A DNA stretch of 37,647 nucleotides from Thiorhodococcus drewsii AZ1 (lineage in GTDB: Bacteria > Pseudomonadota > Gammaproteobacteria > Chromatiales > Chromatiaceae). Positions 7,165-14,082 of this stretch are shown in pieces. The position numbers were made by a program, and so were the translations under genes. Positions within the stretch are counted from its first letter, which is position 1. Each line of letters starts with the position of its first letter. Location of the stretch: the NCBI RefSeq assembly GCF_000224065.1, contig NZ_AFWT01000047.1, positions 1 through 37,647 on the forward strand. Direction: 5' to 3'. The notes beneath the pieces were generated by a model, which made no database searches, was not told the DNA's origin, and saw only the letters and a list, made by a program, of their open reading frames with translations.

Positions 7165-8037
7165 ATGGCTGATGATACATCGTTTCCAGAATCTCCTTTT
7201 GCCAAGTACCCAGGTGAGCTTCATCTTGGGGCTACAGTTGTCGACTGTTATGTTCTAGACACGAAAGAGCGTGTTATCAGCCTTGGCGCTACAGTCAAGG
7301 CTATCGCAGAAAAGGCTGGCGGTAACCTTGGAGAATATCTAGGCGTACAAGCCCTAAAACCCTTTATAAACAAAGACATGATCCTTGGAGAAACCATTGA
7401 TTTCAACATCCCAGGAACCCAATTAAAGGGCCGCGGCATTCCTGCCGAGCGCTTTCTAGATATTTGTCAAGCATATGTGTCTGCTCTTGCGTCTGGCGCA
7501 CTAATGACAGACCGCCAAAGAGATATAGCGATCCGTTGCAGTATTCTTCTTTCATCATGCGCAAAAGTCGGGTTAATTGCGCTCATTGATGAGGCGACAG
7601 GTTATCAAAAAGAAAGAGAAGAAGATGCGCTCCAAATCAAGTTGCGAGCTTTCATCGCTGATGAATTGAGAGAGTGGGAGAAAACATTTCCTGACGCTCT
7701 GTGGGAAGAATTTGGCCGCTTGTCGAAATGGAAAGGTAAGTTGCATTCACGCCCGAAGTGGTGGGGGAAGCTTGTCTTAGAGCTGATCTATGACGCATTA
7801 GACCCAGACATAGCAGCGCACCTGAAAGCAAATAAGCCACCTCCCCGCCATGGACAGAACTACCATCAGTGGCTTACTGAAGATGTTGGGCTAAACGCTC
7901 TCATCACACATATACACCAGGTAATTGGCATAGCAAAAACTTGCGAAACAATGGAAGAGCTAAGAGAAAAGGTCGCTCATTTCTACAATAAACAACCTAT
8001 GCAAATAGCCATGCGTTTCCCTGAAATAAACGAATAA
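7165..8037 (+). CDS. Cassette 2 gene: P63C-domain protein
   Basis: A 290-residue protein from ATG 7165, preceded by GAGGA at a suitable distance. The frame is open further upstream, but that part overlaps the attC of the previous cassette. The C-terminal half carries the P63C signature: WWGKLVLELIYDALDPDIAAHLK, then PPPRHGQNYHQWLTED, then HIHQVIGIAKTCETMEEL. P63C is a domain of unknown function found in phage and bacterial proteins. The N-terminal part (about 1-120) is family-specific: GELHLGATVVDCYVL, then RVISLGATVKAIAEK. No membrane segments are visible. The codon bias is AT-rich compared with the host. Its presence as an integron cassette is unusual; a role in phage interaction is only a guess. 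Confidence 0.8.
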   Translation: MADDTSFPESPFAKYPGELHLGATVVDCYVLDTKERVISLGATVKAIAEKAGGNLGEYLGVQALKPFINKDMILGETIDFNIPGTQLKGRGIPAERFLDICQAYVSALASGALMTDRQRDIAIRCSILLSSCAKVGLIALIDEATGYQKEREEDALQIKLRAFIADELREWEKTFPDALWEEFGRLSKWKGKLHSRPKWWGKLVLELIYDALDPDIAAHLKANKPPPRHGQNYHQWLTEDVGLNALITHIHQVIGIAKTCETMEELREKVAHFYNKQPMQIAMRFPEINE

Positions 8038-8040
8038 GAA

Positions 8041-8132
8041 ACCTAACACTTGCCTAAAGCCGAGCACGCGCTGGCGCCGCAGATCATTCTGCCAAGACCT
8101 GCCGGCGCACCGGCTTAGGCTTGGCGTTATGT
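8041..8132 (+). other. attC site of cassette 2
   Basis: R'' is ACCTAAC (8041-8047) and R' is GTTATGT (8126-8132). The inner arms TTGCCTAAAGCCG and CGGCTTAGGCTTGG pair with one unpaired A. A further GC-rich stem lies in the centre. The recombination point would be between G8126 and T8127. It begins 4 bp after the stop codon of the P63C gene. Confidence 0.85.
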
Positions 8133-8160
8133 GTCACTCAAGCAGGTAGAAGAGTTTTAG

Positions 8161-8424
8161 TTGAGGAAAGTACTTTTTAAAATAATAGCAGGCACAGTTT
8201 CATTAGCTGCACTGTTTCTATGCTTTCTTGGCCCTATGTACATATTTCGCGTCTATCACGGAATAGACCTCAGCGCCCAAGGTCCCGATGGAGAAATTTG
8301 GTTCCTAATTGTAGGTGGGGGCATCGGTGCTGGGTTGGGAAGGCTTGTCCATCGGTGGCTATATTGTTTAGTCGGTGGGTATAGTGAACAACAAGAAAAT
8401 GAAGCGTGGGGTCGTAAATATTAA
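8161..8424 (+). CDS. Cassette 3 gene: small membrane protein
   Basis: An 87-residue protein beginning with TTG at 8161. Two hydrophobic spans are visible: IIAGTVSLAALFLCFLGPMYIF (about 8-29) and IWFLIVGGGIGAGLGRLVHRWLYCLVGGY (about 46-74), the second glycine-rich. The N-terminus is basic (MRKVLFK). A two-span inner-membrane protein is therefore likely. No family was recognised. The gene fills most of the 367-bp third cassette and ends 2 bp before its attC. An AGAAGAG stretch just upstream can serve as a ribosome site. Small membrane proteins are frequent in integron cassettes. Confidence 0.6.
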   Translation: MRKVLFKIIAGTVSLAALFLCFLGPMYIFRVYHGIDLSAQGPDGEIWFLIVGGGIGAGLGRLVHRWLYCLVGGYSEQQENEAWGRKY

Positions 8425-8426
8425 AC

Positions 8427-8499
8427 ACATAACAAGCAAAGGCAGCATCGCCCTGCGGGCTGGACGCGCTAACGCGCGCCGCTGCTTTGGGCGTTATCG
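8427..8499 (+). other. attC site of cassette 3
   Basis: R'' is ACATAAC (8427-8433) and R' is GTTATCG (8493-8499). The inner arms CAAAGGCAGC and GCTGCTTTGGG pair with one unpaired G. A CGCGC-rich hairpin forms the centre. The recombination point would be between G8493 and T8494. No further attC is visible downstream, so the array ends here. Confidence 0.8.
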
Positions 8500-8677
8500 G
8501 GATCCTAAGTGACAGCTTCCCCGCGCTCTCACGCCACAAAGGATCCGATCTAATCTGACTGCAAGCCGCGTTCTTCAGAAAGTCCGACCTCGCTTAATAC
8601 TCCGCCTACCGTAACGTCCCAGCCTGGCCTTGCGCGGTCCACGGGAGACCTCGGCAGGGGCCAGCCGCTCGGGCATG
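8500..8677. other. Junction between cassette array and leftward island operon
   Basis: No gene supported. The DNA is GC-rich again from about 8600. Open frames on the minus strand here lie beyond the operon terminator at 8678-8706, so they are probably not translated. Confidence 0.4.
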
Positions 8678-8706
8678 AAAAAGCCCGTCCCATTGCTGAG
8701 GCGGGC
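8678..8706 (-). terminator. Rho-independent terminator of the leftward island operon
   Basis: On the minus strand GCCCG and CGGGC, separated by a 14-nt interval, form a hairpin followed by TTTTT. It lies about 60 bp after the last small gene of the operon and faces the converging cassette array, so it separates the two transcription units. Confidence 0.8.
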
Positions 8707-8767
8707 CGGTGCCCTGCGTCTGGCGGCCGGGCCAGCAGCTCCTCCTGGCTGGCCTCCGGCACCGTCT

Positions 8768-8896
8768 TCAGCCGCGCCCGCTGAGGAAGTCCTGCACCCC
8801 GGCCTCGAACCAGCGCGCCAGATCCGCGCGGCCCTGCTCGCCGACCAGCTCGGCAACCTGTTGCAGGCGCTGGCGCGGATTCGCTCGCTGGGTCAT
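8768..8896 (-). CDS. 42-residue unknown protein
   Basis: ATG at 8896 to TGA at 8768 gives 42 residues, starting MTQRANPRQRLQQVAELVGE and ending ARWFEAGVQDFLSGRG. It reads like a compact helical protein: a basic N-terminus, then two amphipathic helices. It has host-like GC-rich codons and lies in the leftward operon between the 323-residue gene and the terminator. No family recognised. A longer, overlapping frame on the same strand is less likely because it would run through the terminator. Confidence 0.5.
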   Translation of the reverse strand: MTQRANPRQRLQQVAELVGEQGRADLARWFEAGVQDFLSGRG

Positions 8897-9057
8897 TGAT
8901 TTGGTCTCCATGGGGTCGCTGGCACGGTCAATGCTTGTTTTCATCTGCTGTCGAGCACCCTAAGAGGGGTGAAACCTTGTCGAAACCCGCGCTGTCGCGC
9001 CCCGTGGTTCGACCGGTAGGGCCAGGGTCCCATCCACTCGGCATCGTCGGGTCGGCC

Positions 9058-10029
9058 TCAACCATTGGCGGAACGCTCCCGATCGCTTCCCGGCAGCGTC
9101 CGCAACAGGTGATCGAGGATCTTGGCTTGGCGCGCTCCGTCGTCGGTCGACTGGAGATCGACCAACCCATCCGCGAGCGCATCCGCCAGGTGCAGGGCCT
9201 CCACGCGGTCCAGGGGTGCCAGCTCGGTCAAAAATCCCTCGACGAAGTAGCGCCGTGCCGAGATGCGCTCATCCTCGTCGGCCCCGTATCCGTCAGGATC
9301 GGCGGTCTCGCTCATGCGCCAGCGTACGTGCCCGAGCCAACGCCAGTAGCGCAGCTCGGCGGCCACTTCGGTCAGGGTCACCGGATTGACCGAGCGGGCG
9401 AAGAGTTCGCCCAGGACGTCCTTGCCCAGGGTCCAGACGCCGCCATCCGGCAACGGGCCGATGGTGTCGAACACCATGCGCTCGGCCGGCGTCTCGCGCA
9501 TCGCGGCCGCATAGCTCCCGAAGACGGCCAGCCCCTCGGCATAGACGGCGATCCGCTCCCGGGCACGTTCGACCTGATGAGCGATGTCGGCCATGTTGAA
9601 ACTCGCGAAGGCGACTTGCAGTGGATGGACGCCGGGTTGCCGACGCATCCATGCCGCGTAGCGGTCCTCGATCTCCTTGGCGGGTGCCTCGATCCGCTGG
9701 GCGGCCTCCAGGGCCAACTCCAAGACGGCGGGATCCGTTGCGGTCTTGCACACCTCGCGTAACCACAGACAGGCGTCGACCTCGTGGTCTCCGGTTACCG
9801 CCTGCTGTTCGGGCAGGGTGCGGACGCTGATCGCGGTCGATTGGCTGACCTGGGGCTCGGGGATGGTGAACAACCGCTGGTGCTCGGGGTTGCTGGGTTT
9901 TTCGTCACAGGTGACGCGATCCCGGGCCTTCTTCCGCTCGCGGTACCGACGCTGGCGCTCGGCGCCGCTCAGCGCCTGGCCGGTGGCGGGACGTCCGCGT
10001 TTCTTCGGGGTGGTGGTCTGCTGGCTCAA
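9058..10029 (-). CDS. Unknown island protein with basic N-terminus
   Basis: I choose TTG 10029 as start. It overlaps the stop of the upstream gene, follows a GGGAGG ribosome site by about 9 bp, and gives 323 residues. The N-terminus is strongly basic (PKKRGRPATG, then RQRRYRERKKARDR); GRPxTG resembles an AT-hook-like or phage-regulator tail. The rest is helical and acidic, with DRYAAWMRRQPGVHP, MRETPAERMVFDTIGPLPDG and ELRYWRWLGHVRWRMSE as conserved-looking blocks. No catalytic motif is visible. The position after the DUF927 ATPase suggests a role in replication or maintenance of the island, which is an inference. Confidence 0.65.
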   Translation of the reverse strand: MSQQTTTPKKRGRPATGQALSGAERQRRYRERKKARDRVTCDEKPSNPEHQRLFTIPEPQVSQSTAISVRTLPEQQAVTGDHEVDACLWLREVCKTATDPAVLELALEAAQRIEAPAKEIEDRYAAWMRRQPGVHPLQVAFASFNMADIAHQVERARERIAVYAEGLAVFGSYAAAMRETPAERMVFDTIGPLPDGGVWTLGKDVLGELFARSVNPVTLTEVAAELRYWRWLGHVRWRMSETADPDGYGADEDERISARRYFVEGFLTELAPLDRVEALHLADALADGLVDLQSTDDGARQAKILDHLLRTLPGSDRERSANG

Positions 10030-10292
10030 TGAAACGACCTCCCGACGTTTGGCGCCATGAAGCGGGGACGCTCGACCTCGATCCATCGCTGGCCGTCATA
10101 GAGTCTGAGCGGGTGGCCTTCCTGTACGACGAAGCCATGGGACGGGAGGATCCACGTCGCCCAGCGAAAGCCCTCGCAACGGCGACGGGCGTACCTAGAC
10201 CGGGTATGTAGCCCTAGCGCGCAGGTCGGCCGGCAGGCCGTCTTAGCGCCGATCAGGTTGTGGCAGTCTTCGCAGCGAACCAGGCGGCTCAT
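10026..10292 (-). CDS. Small cysteine-rich unknown protein
   Basis: An 88-residue basic protein. It starts MSRLVRCEDCHNLIGAKTAC and continues PTCALGLHTRSR, so a CxxC-x9-C-x3-C pattern may bind zinc. The C-terminal part, WILPSHGFVVQEGHPLRLYDG, looks like a small beta fold. AGGAG precedes the ATG. The gene follows the 173-residue gene by about 15 bp and overlaps the next start by a few bases, so it belongs to the same operon. No family recognised. Confidence 0.6.
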   Translation of the reverse strand: MSRLVRCEDCHNLIGAKTACRPTCALGLHTRSRYARRRCEGFRWATWILPSHGFVVQEGHPLRLYDGQRWIEVERPRFMAPNVGRSFH

Positions 10293-10307
10293 GCGGCTTG
10301 CTCCTTA

Positions 10308-10829
10308 TTACGTCAGTGACGACAAACGCCGATAGAGATTCGGCCAACGCTCGCGGCCGAGGCGCTGGTCGGGATCGTCCGGGCCAGGTCGGTAGCCGAT
10401 GCAGCGGCGCGGGGTCTCGGGATCGGGCGCGAACCATGGGGCATGCTGGGGCAGCTCGCGGCGACGGGCGGCCGCACACTGGCCGTCATACTCCAGCGCG
10501 AGGCAGTCGGAGCACTGGCGCCGGTCGGTGTCGAGAAAGCGGGCATCGCTATCGTTGGCGGCCGACTGAGGTTCCCTGGTTCCCTCAGAATCGTTGATTT
10601 GAATAGTCCGCCGTTGAGGATCCCCGTTTTCCGGGATAGGTTCGCCGATGGCTGGCGCGTTCTGTAATCCCGTTCCCCCTACCTCTTTATGTTTTCCGGG
10701 GGAACTCGGGGAACTCGGGGAACCACCTTGTTCAATAAGGGTTTTCTCGGTTCCCTGGGGCGGATTCCCTGGGGGAACCGGGGGAACCGACAGGGCGCGC
10801 CGCTGTTGCAAGAGGGTGGCTAGGCTCAC
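10308..10829 (-). CDS. Unknown protein with proline/glycine linker and cysteine cluster
   Basis: GTG at 10829 overlaps the stop of the DUF927 gene in a GTGA junction, giving 173 residues. The first 55 residues are a low-complexity linker (VPPVPPGNPPQGTE, GGSPSSPSSPGK) built from a repeated GGTTCCC-type DNA word. The C-terminal half has four cysteines (QCSDCLALEYDGQC, RRCIGYRPG) around PQHAPWFAPDPETPRRC, suggesting a small zinc-binding module. Proteins with this end are often found next to DUF927 or primase genes in islands. Translational coupling to the ATPase suggests a partner role. No firm family. Confidence 0.65.
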   Translation of the reverse strand: MSLATLLQQRRALSVPPVPPGNPPQGTEKTLIEQGGSPSSPSSPGKHKEVGGTGLQNAPAIGEPIPENGDPQRRTIQINDSEGTREPQSAANDSDARFLDTDRRQCSDCLALEYDGQCAAARRRELPQHAPWFAPDPETPRRCIGYRPGPDDPDQRLGRERWPNLYRRLSSLT

Positions 10830-12976
10830 TGGTCGCCCTCCTTGGGTGCAATCGCGTACAGGTTTTGAGCGCGGCCTTGCGCCTTGGTCTTCTTGGACCG
10901 CTTGCCGTCGTCGTGCTCGGCAATCCAGCCGCTCGCGTCCAGAGCGTCCAAAACGCGCCGCAAGTCGAATCCCTCGGACGCCTCCCGCAGTCCGGCAGGC
11001 GTGAATAGATAGGTGCGCCCCTTGCCGGTAGGGTCTTCTTTCCACCAGCCCGCGCGGTCCCGAACGATCGGCGCATGCTCGTCCTCAATAGGACGCAGCG
11101 GGGAGAATCGGGCGTCGCCATGCCGTGCGATGAAGTCCGCAACGGCCTGGAGAATCTGGCGGGTCTCGGTCTGGCCTTTGCCACGATGCTCGCGCCAAGC
11201 GCGATAGGCGATGCTCGCCGCGTCCAGCGCCGCGCCTTCCGACCACGGCAAGATGCCCCATTCAATCGCCAGCTCCCCGGCCAGGGCGACCAGCGCAAAG
11301 GCATTGGCCGCGCGACCTTCCAAGCCGTTCTCGACCGCGAAAGCGTCCAGGGTGATGATTTGGGCCAGGGTCTCCCCATAGTCGCGTTGGTCCGCGATCA
11401 GCCGCTCAACGAATGCGGGGCCTGCATGCCCATAGTGGCGGCTGGTGCTGGTCCGCAGCGCATCCGAGAACGCGCGACCGCTCGCCAGTCCATGCAGATC
11501 GTCGAAAACGCCATGGGCTCGCGCGCACGGGATGTCGAGCAATCGCGCCTCCTGTCCGGCCTTGGTCCGCTTCCCGCCTTCGGCCATGGTCGCGGCCAAG
11601 GTCCGTTCCCCCGAAGACAACAGCACGACACGCCAGCGCCGCACCTCGCGTGCCTTGCCGGTGCGGGCGGCTCGGCTCTTGCCGGTGCCGTTGCCGATGG
11701 CGTAAATGATCGAACCGATCTCGCGTGGGTCGGCCTCGCTGATCTCGTCGAGGATCAGGGCGGTATCGTTCAGCGCGGCGGCGATGCCTTCGAGCCCGTT
11801 TCCAGTGGCTCGCCAGGTGCGAATGAAACCGGGACCGCCCCAGCAGGAAGCGCCGACGCTCAGGGTTGTACTTTTGCCGGTCGAGGAATCGCCGACGAAG
11901 TGAAACCCGCAGCCGGTGCGGTGGACCTTGGCCAGTAGGGGACCGGCCAGCGCAGCCGAGACGGCGAGTTGAAGCATCGGGTTTCGGGCGCAGCGTGCCG
12001 CGATCTCCGAGCGCCAGCCCTCAAGCGTTCCGATCTGGGTGAATTCATCGTGGTCGGCCTGCTCGCTCTGATAGCGCACGTCCCCGGTGCCGACGATGCG
12101 GTTCGGCAGCACGAACACGGTTCCCTCGGACTGCCAGCCGGTGCAGGTCGCGGCCAGGATGCGCCGCTTGGGATAGCGACCCATTAGGTAGGCGTTGAGC
12201 AACCGATGGGATGCGGGATCGATGCGAACGCCAAGGCTCAACAGCTCCCCTCGCAGTTCCTCCCCCGATCCCTTGAGCATGTGCATGGGCATCGTCCATT
12301 CACGCTCGCGCCCACTGGCGTTACGAAAGCGCAGCAACAACCCATAGTCGGCGTCGCGTTCGCCGTGCGCCATGGCATCCGCCCATAGCGGGGAGCAGAC
12401 CCACTGATCGACGTCCTTGTCGTCCTTGAGACCGTGCCAGTAGGTGCCCGGCTTGCCGTACCCCGTCCAGCCCGCTTGGACCGAGAAACCCGGACGATCG
12501 ACAGCCGGTTTCGTCTTGACGGTTCCCTCGGTTCCCTGGGCATTTTCGCCGGGGGAACCGCTGGAGCCCGCGCCATTGCTGGAGGTTCCCTCGGTTCCCC
12601 CGGTTCCCTGGGAATTTGTATAGGGTGAAGCGGATTCGCCCCATCGGGCTTGTTCGTCGACGCGTTCGGGTGTCCAGCCTTCGGCCAGCTCATCGCCCAA
12701 CGGGGGCAAATTATCGAGAACGTTCGGCGGCTCATGGCACACGCCATCACGATCCCAAACGGTTCCGGTCTTCGAGTCGAGGAAGTTTCCGGCTCCGTCA
12801 CGCTTGACGCGAATCAGCGAGCCGTCAGCAAACCGAAGGTGCCAGGCTCCTGGGGTCTTGGTCTCGCGAACATCAAGCCCGGAATCGCCGAGGGGTGTCC
12901 AGGGCGAGGCGGGTTTCTGAGGCGGAGACGTTGGGGCGGCCGAAGCCGCCCCTTTGTCGGGGGCGGTGTCGGTCAT
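10826..12976 (-). CDS. DUF927-domain ATPase, helicase-like replication protein
   Basis: 716 residues from ATG 12976, which overlaps the preceding stop as ATGA. Residues about 25-100 form a small N-terminal domain. Residues 122-152 are a low-complexity GT/S linker, and the DUF927 domain follows. Walker A is GDSSTGKST at 362-370 and the Walker B-like strand is LILDE at 407-411, followed by AIGNGTGKSRA and VVLLSSGE. DUF927 proteins are helicase-like P-loop ATPases of phages, satellites and islands, thought to help start replication. No primase or TOPRIM motif is seen here, so another protein would have to prime. The C-terminal part (GWWKEDPTGKGRTYLFTPAG) looks like a winged-helix segment. The gene is intact. 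Confidence 0.85.
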   Translation of the reverse strand: MTDTAPDKGAASAAPTSPPQKPASPWTPLGDSGLDVRETKTPGAWHLRFADGSLIRVKRDGAGNFLDSKTGTVWDRDGVCHEPPNVLDNLPPLGDELAEGWTPERVDEQARWGESASPYTNSQGTGGTEGTSSNGAGSSGSPGENAQGTEGTVKTKPAVDRPGFSVQAGWTGYGKPGTYWHGLKDDKDVDQWVCSPLWADAMAHGERDADYGLLLRFRNASGREREWTMPMHMLKGSGEELRGELLSLGVRIDPASHRLLNAYLMGRYPKRRILAATCTGWQSEGTVFVLPNRIVGTGDVRYQSEQADHDEFTQIGTLEGWRSEIAARCARNPMLQLAVSAALAGPLLAKVHRTGCGFHFVGDSSTGKSTTLSVGASCWGGPGFIRTWRATGNGLEGIAAALNDTALILDEISEADPREIGSIIYAIGNGTGKSRAARTGKAREVRRWRVVLLSSGERTLAATMAEGGKRTKAGQEARLLDIPCARAHGVFDDLHGLASGRAFSDALRTSTSRHYGHAGPAFVERLIADQRDYGETLAQIITLDAFAVENGLEGRAANAFALVALAGELAIEWGILPWSEGAALDAASIAYRAWREHRGKGQTETRQILQAVADFIARHGDARFSPLRPIEDEHAPIVRDRAGWWKEDPTGKGRTYLFTPAGLREASEGFDLRRVLDALDASGWIAEHDDGKRSKKTKAQGRAQNLYAIAPKEGDQ

Positions 12977-13422
12977 CAGGAGTCGTCCTCCTGGTCGTCC
13001 AGCTCGGGGCAGCCGGTGCGGGCCATGGCAAGGCTGACGGCCTCCCACAGCCGTTCGTCGATGACGCCACTGGTCCAGGTGTCGGCGAGCGTTTGAACGC
13101 GTCGAAGCACCTCGGTTTGGTCGGGCTCGCCATTGAAGAGCTCGGCTAGTCCCTCGCGAATCGCGCGCGAGATCCATCCCTCGATGTCGTCGCCGGCGGC
13201 GTGGCGCACGAGCGCCAGCTCGTCGGCGGTCAGGGGAATGGAGAGTTCGGTGGTGCCACGCTCGTCGATGAGCGGCCGGCCATGGCCGACGACGATGAAG
13301 GTCGGACCGTCGGCGGATTGCTCCACACCAACAGCTTGCGGGTGGTAGTAACGAGCGAGGCGCGGATCTCCAGGGCGGGTGAGGATGACGCGCGGATCGG
13401 TGAAGGATGATGTCGGTTTCAT
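12976..13422 (-). CDS. Unknown protein with ribbon-helix-helix-like segment
   Basis: 148 residues from ATG 13422, with GAGAGG upstream. The central part, ELSIPLTADELALVRHAAGD and then DIEGWISRAIREGLAEL, has the strand-helix-helix pattern of MetJ/Arc-type DNA-binding proteins. It is preceded by a beta-rich N-terminal part. The acidic C-terminus ends DDQEDDS and overlaps the DUF927 start. A regulator or accessory replication factor of the operon is plausible but not shown. Confidence 0.6.
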   Translation of the reverse strand: MKPTSSFTDPRVILTRPGDPRLARYYHPQAVGVEQSADGPTFIVVGHGRPLIDERGTTELSIPLTADELALVRHAAGDDIEGWISRAIREGLAELFNGEPDQTEVLRRVQTLADTWTSGVIDERLWEAVSLAMARTGCPELDDQEDDS

Positions 13423-13550
13423 GGTGTCGGATACCTCTCAGATTCGAGATAACCGACCCAACGGGCAGGCAAACGCGGACAGCCAGCCATGCGGGCGCAC
13501 GGGGGCCTTGATATACTTCGTCTCGCGTCGGTCTCCGGTCGGATCGGAGT

Positions 13551-13763
13551 TTACTCGGGGTGCGTCAACACCCCGGGACGGCGCCCTCCCGTCAAAGAGG
13601 GTTGGCCATCGCATTTACACGATAAGCCCGAATCCGAATTCTTTGCAACGCCCTGGTGGAGCACTTTCGCCGGGGCGTTTCCATGTCTGGATCCTAAATC
13701 GCCCCAGCGCCGGGACTGCTTCGCGCGCCGAGCGGCGCGCCGTTCTTCCGATCGACGGCTCAT
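13551..13763 (-). CDS. Possible 70-residue basic protein downstream of alpA
   Basis: ATG 13763 follows GAGGAGCGGAAG, a strong ribosome site, 8 bp after the AlpA stop. The first 25 residues (MSRRSEERRAARRAKQSRRW) are very basic. The later part looks poorly conserved and overlaps a 9-bp hairpin at 13647-13679. It may be a genuine short protein, or a leader whose transcript holds a regulatory RNA structure. Confidence 0.35.
   Translation of the reverse strand: MSRRSEERRAARRAKQSRRWGDLGSRHGNAPAKVLHQGVAKNSDSGLSCKCDGQPSLTGGRRPGVLTHPE
13647..13679. other. Hairpin between alpA and the replication genes
   Basis: AACGCCC (13647-13653) and GGGCGTT (13673-13679) pair, extended inward by GG/CC after a one-base mismatch, around a 13-nt loop. 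There is no T-run on either strand, so it is not a standard terminator. In P4-type satellites this part of the operon makes a structured immunity RNA; a similar role is an inference only. Confidence 0.4.
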
Positions 13764-13773
13764 CTTCCGCTCC

Positions 13774-13980
13774 TCAGGCCACGCGCTGGCGCCCGACCAG
13801 CCAGTTGTCGATATCGGATTCGCGCCAGCCGACGGCCCGCTCGGAGAGCTTGATGGACCGGGGAAACCGGTCGGCCGCCATCAGGTTGTAGACGCTCGAT
13901 CTCGACAGGCCGCAGCGCTCCACAACTTCAGGTAGGCGAATGATGCGTTTTGTGGGCGGGATGGTGGTCTTGGTGGCCAC
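13774..13980 (-). CDS. AlpA-family phage/island transcriptional regulator
   Basis: Start chosen at GTG 13980 because GAGG stands 6 bp upstream; ATG 14007 is the alternative but has no ribosome site. The 68 residues contain RIIRLPEVVERCGLSRSSVY, then NLMAADRFPRSIKLSERAVGW and ESDIDNWLVGR. This is the full AlpA winged-helix-like pattern with the conserved LPxVxxxxGLSRSSVY helix-turn-helix and the AVGW turn. AlpA proteins activate excision or early genes in P4-like and related elements. It heads the leftward operon and has two palindromic operators upstream (14041-14074). Confidence 0.85.
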   Translation of the reverse strand: MATKTTIPPTKRIIRLPEVVERCGLSRSSVYNLMAADRFPRSIKLSERAVGWRESDIDNWLVGRQRVA

Positions 13981-14040
13981 TGTTTGCCTCGCTATGTCGT
14001 TGAACATGGCGAGACGGTAGCGAGGATGGGCGAGGTCATG

Positions 14041-14074
14041 TCCTCATGAGGATTACCGCGATCCTCGCGAGGAT
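14041..14074 (-). promoter_or_regulatory. Twin palindromic operators upstream of alpA
   Basis: TCCTCATGAGGA (14041-14052) and TCCTCGCGAGGA (14062-14073, extended to a 14-bp palindrome ATCCTCGCGAGGAT) share the form TCCTC-N2-GAGGA. Their centres lie 21 bp apart, two helical turns, so dimers could bind side by side on one DNA face. A half-site GAGGAT follows at about 14022. This is the expected control point of the island operon; the binding protein is not known. Confidence 0.65.
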
Positions 14075-14082
14075 TCGGCGGG

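Noticed and set aside
11075-11938. 287-codon plus-strand frame opposite the DUF927 gene
   Set aside because: Shadow of the ATPase gene, no ribosome site and no motifs.
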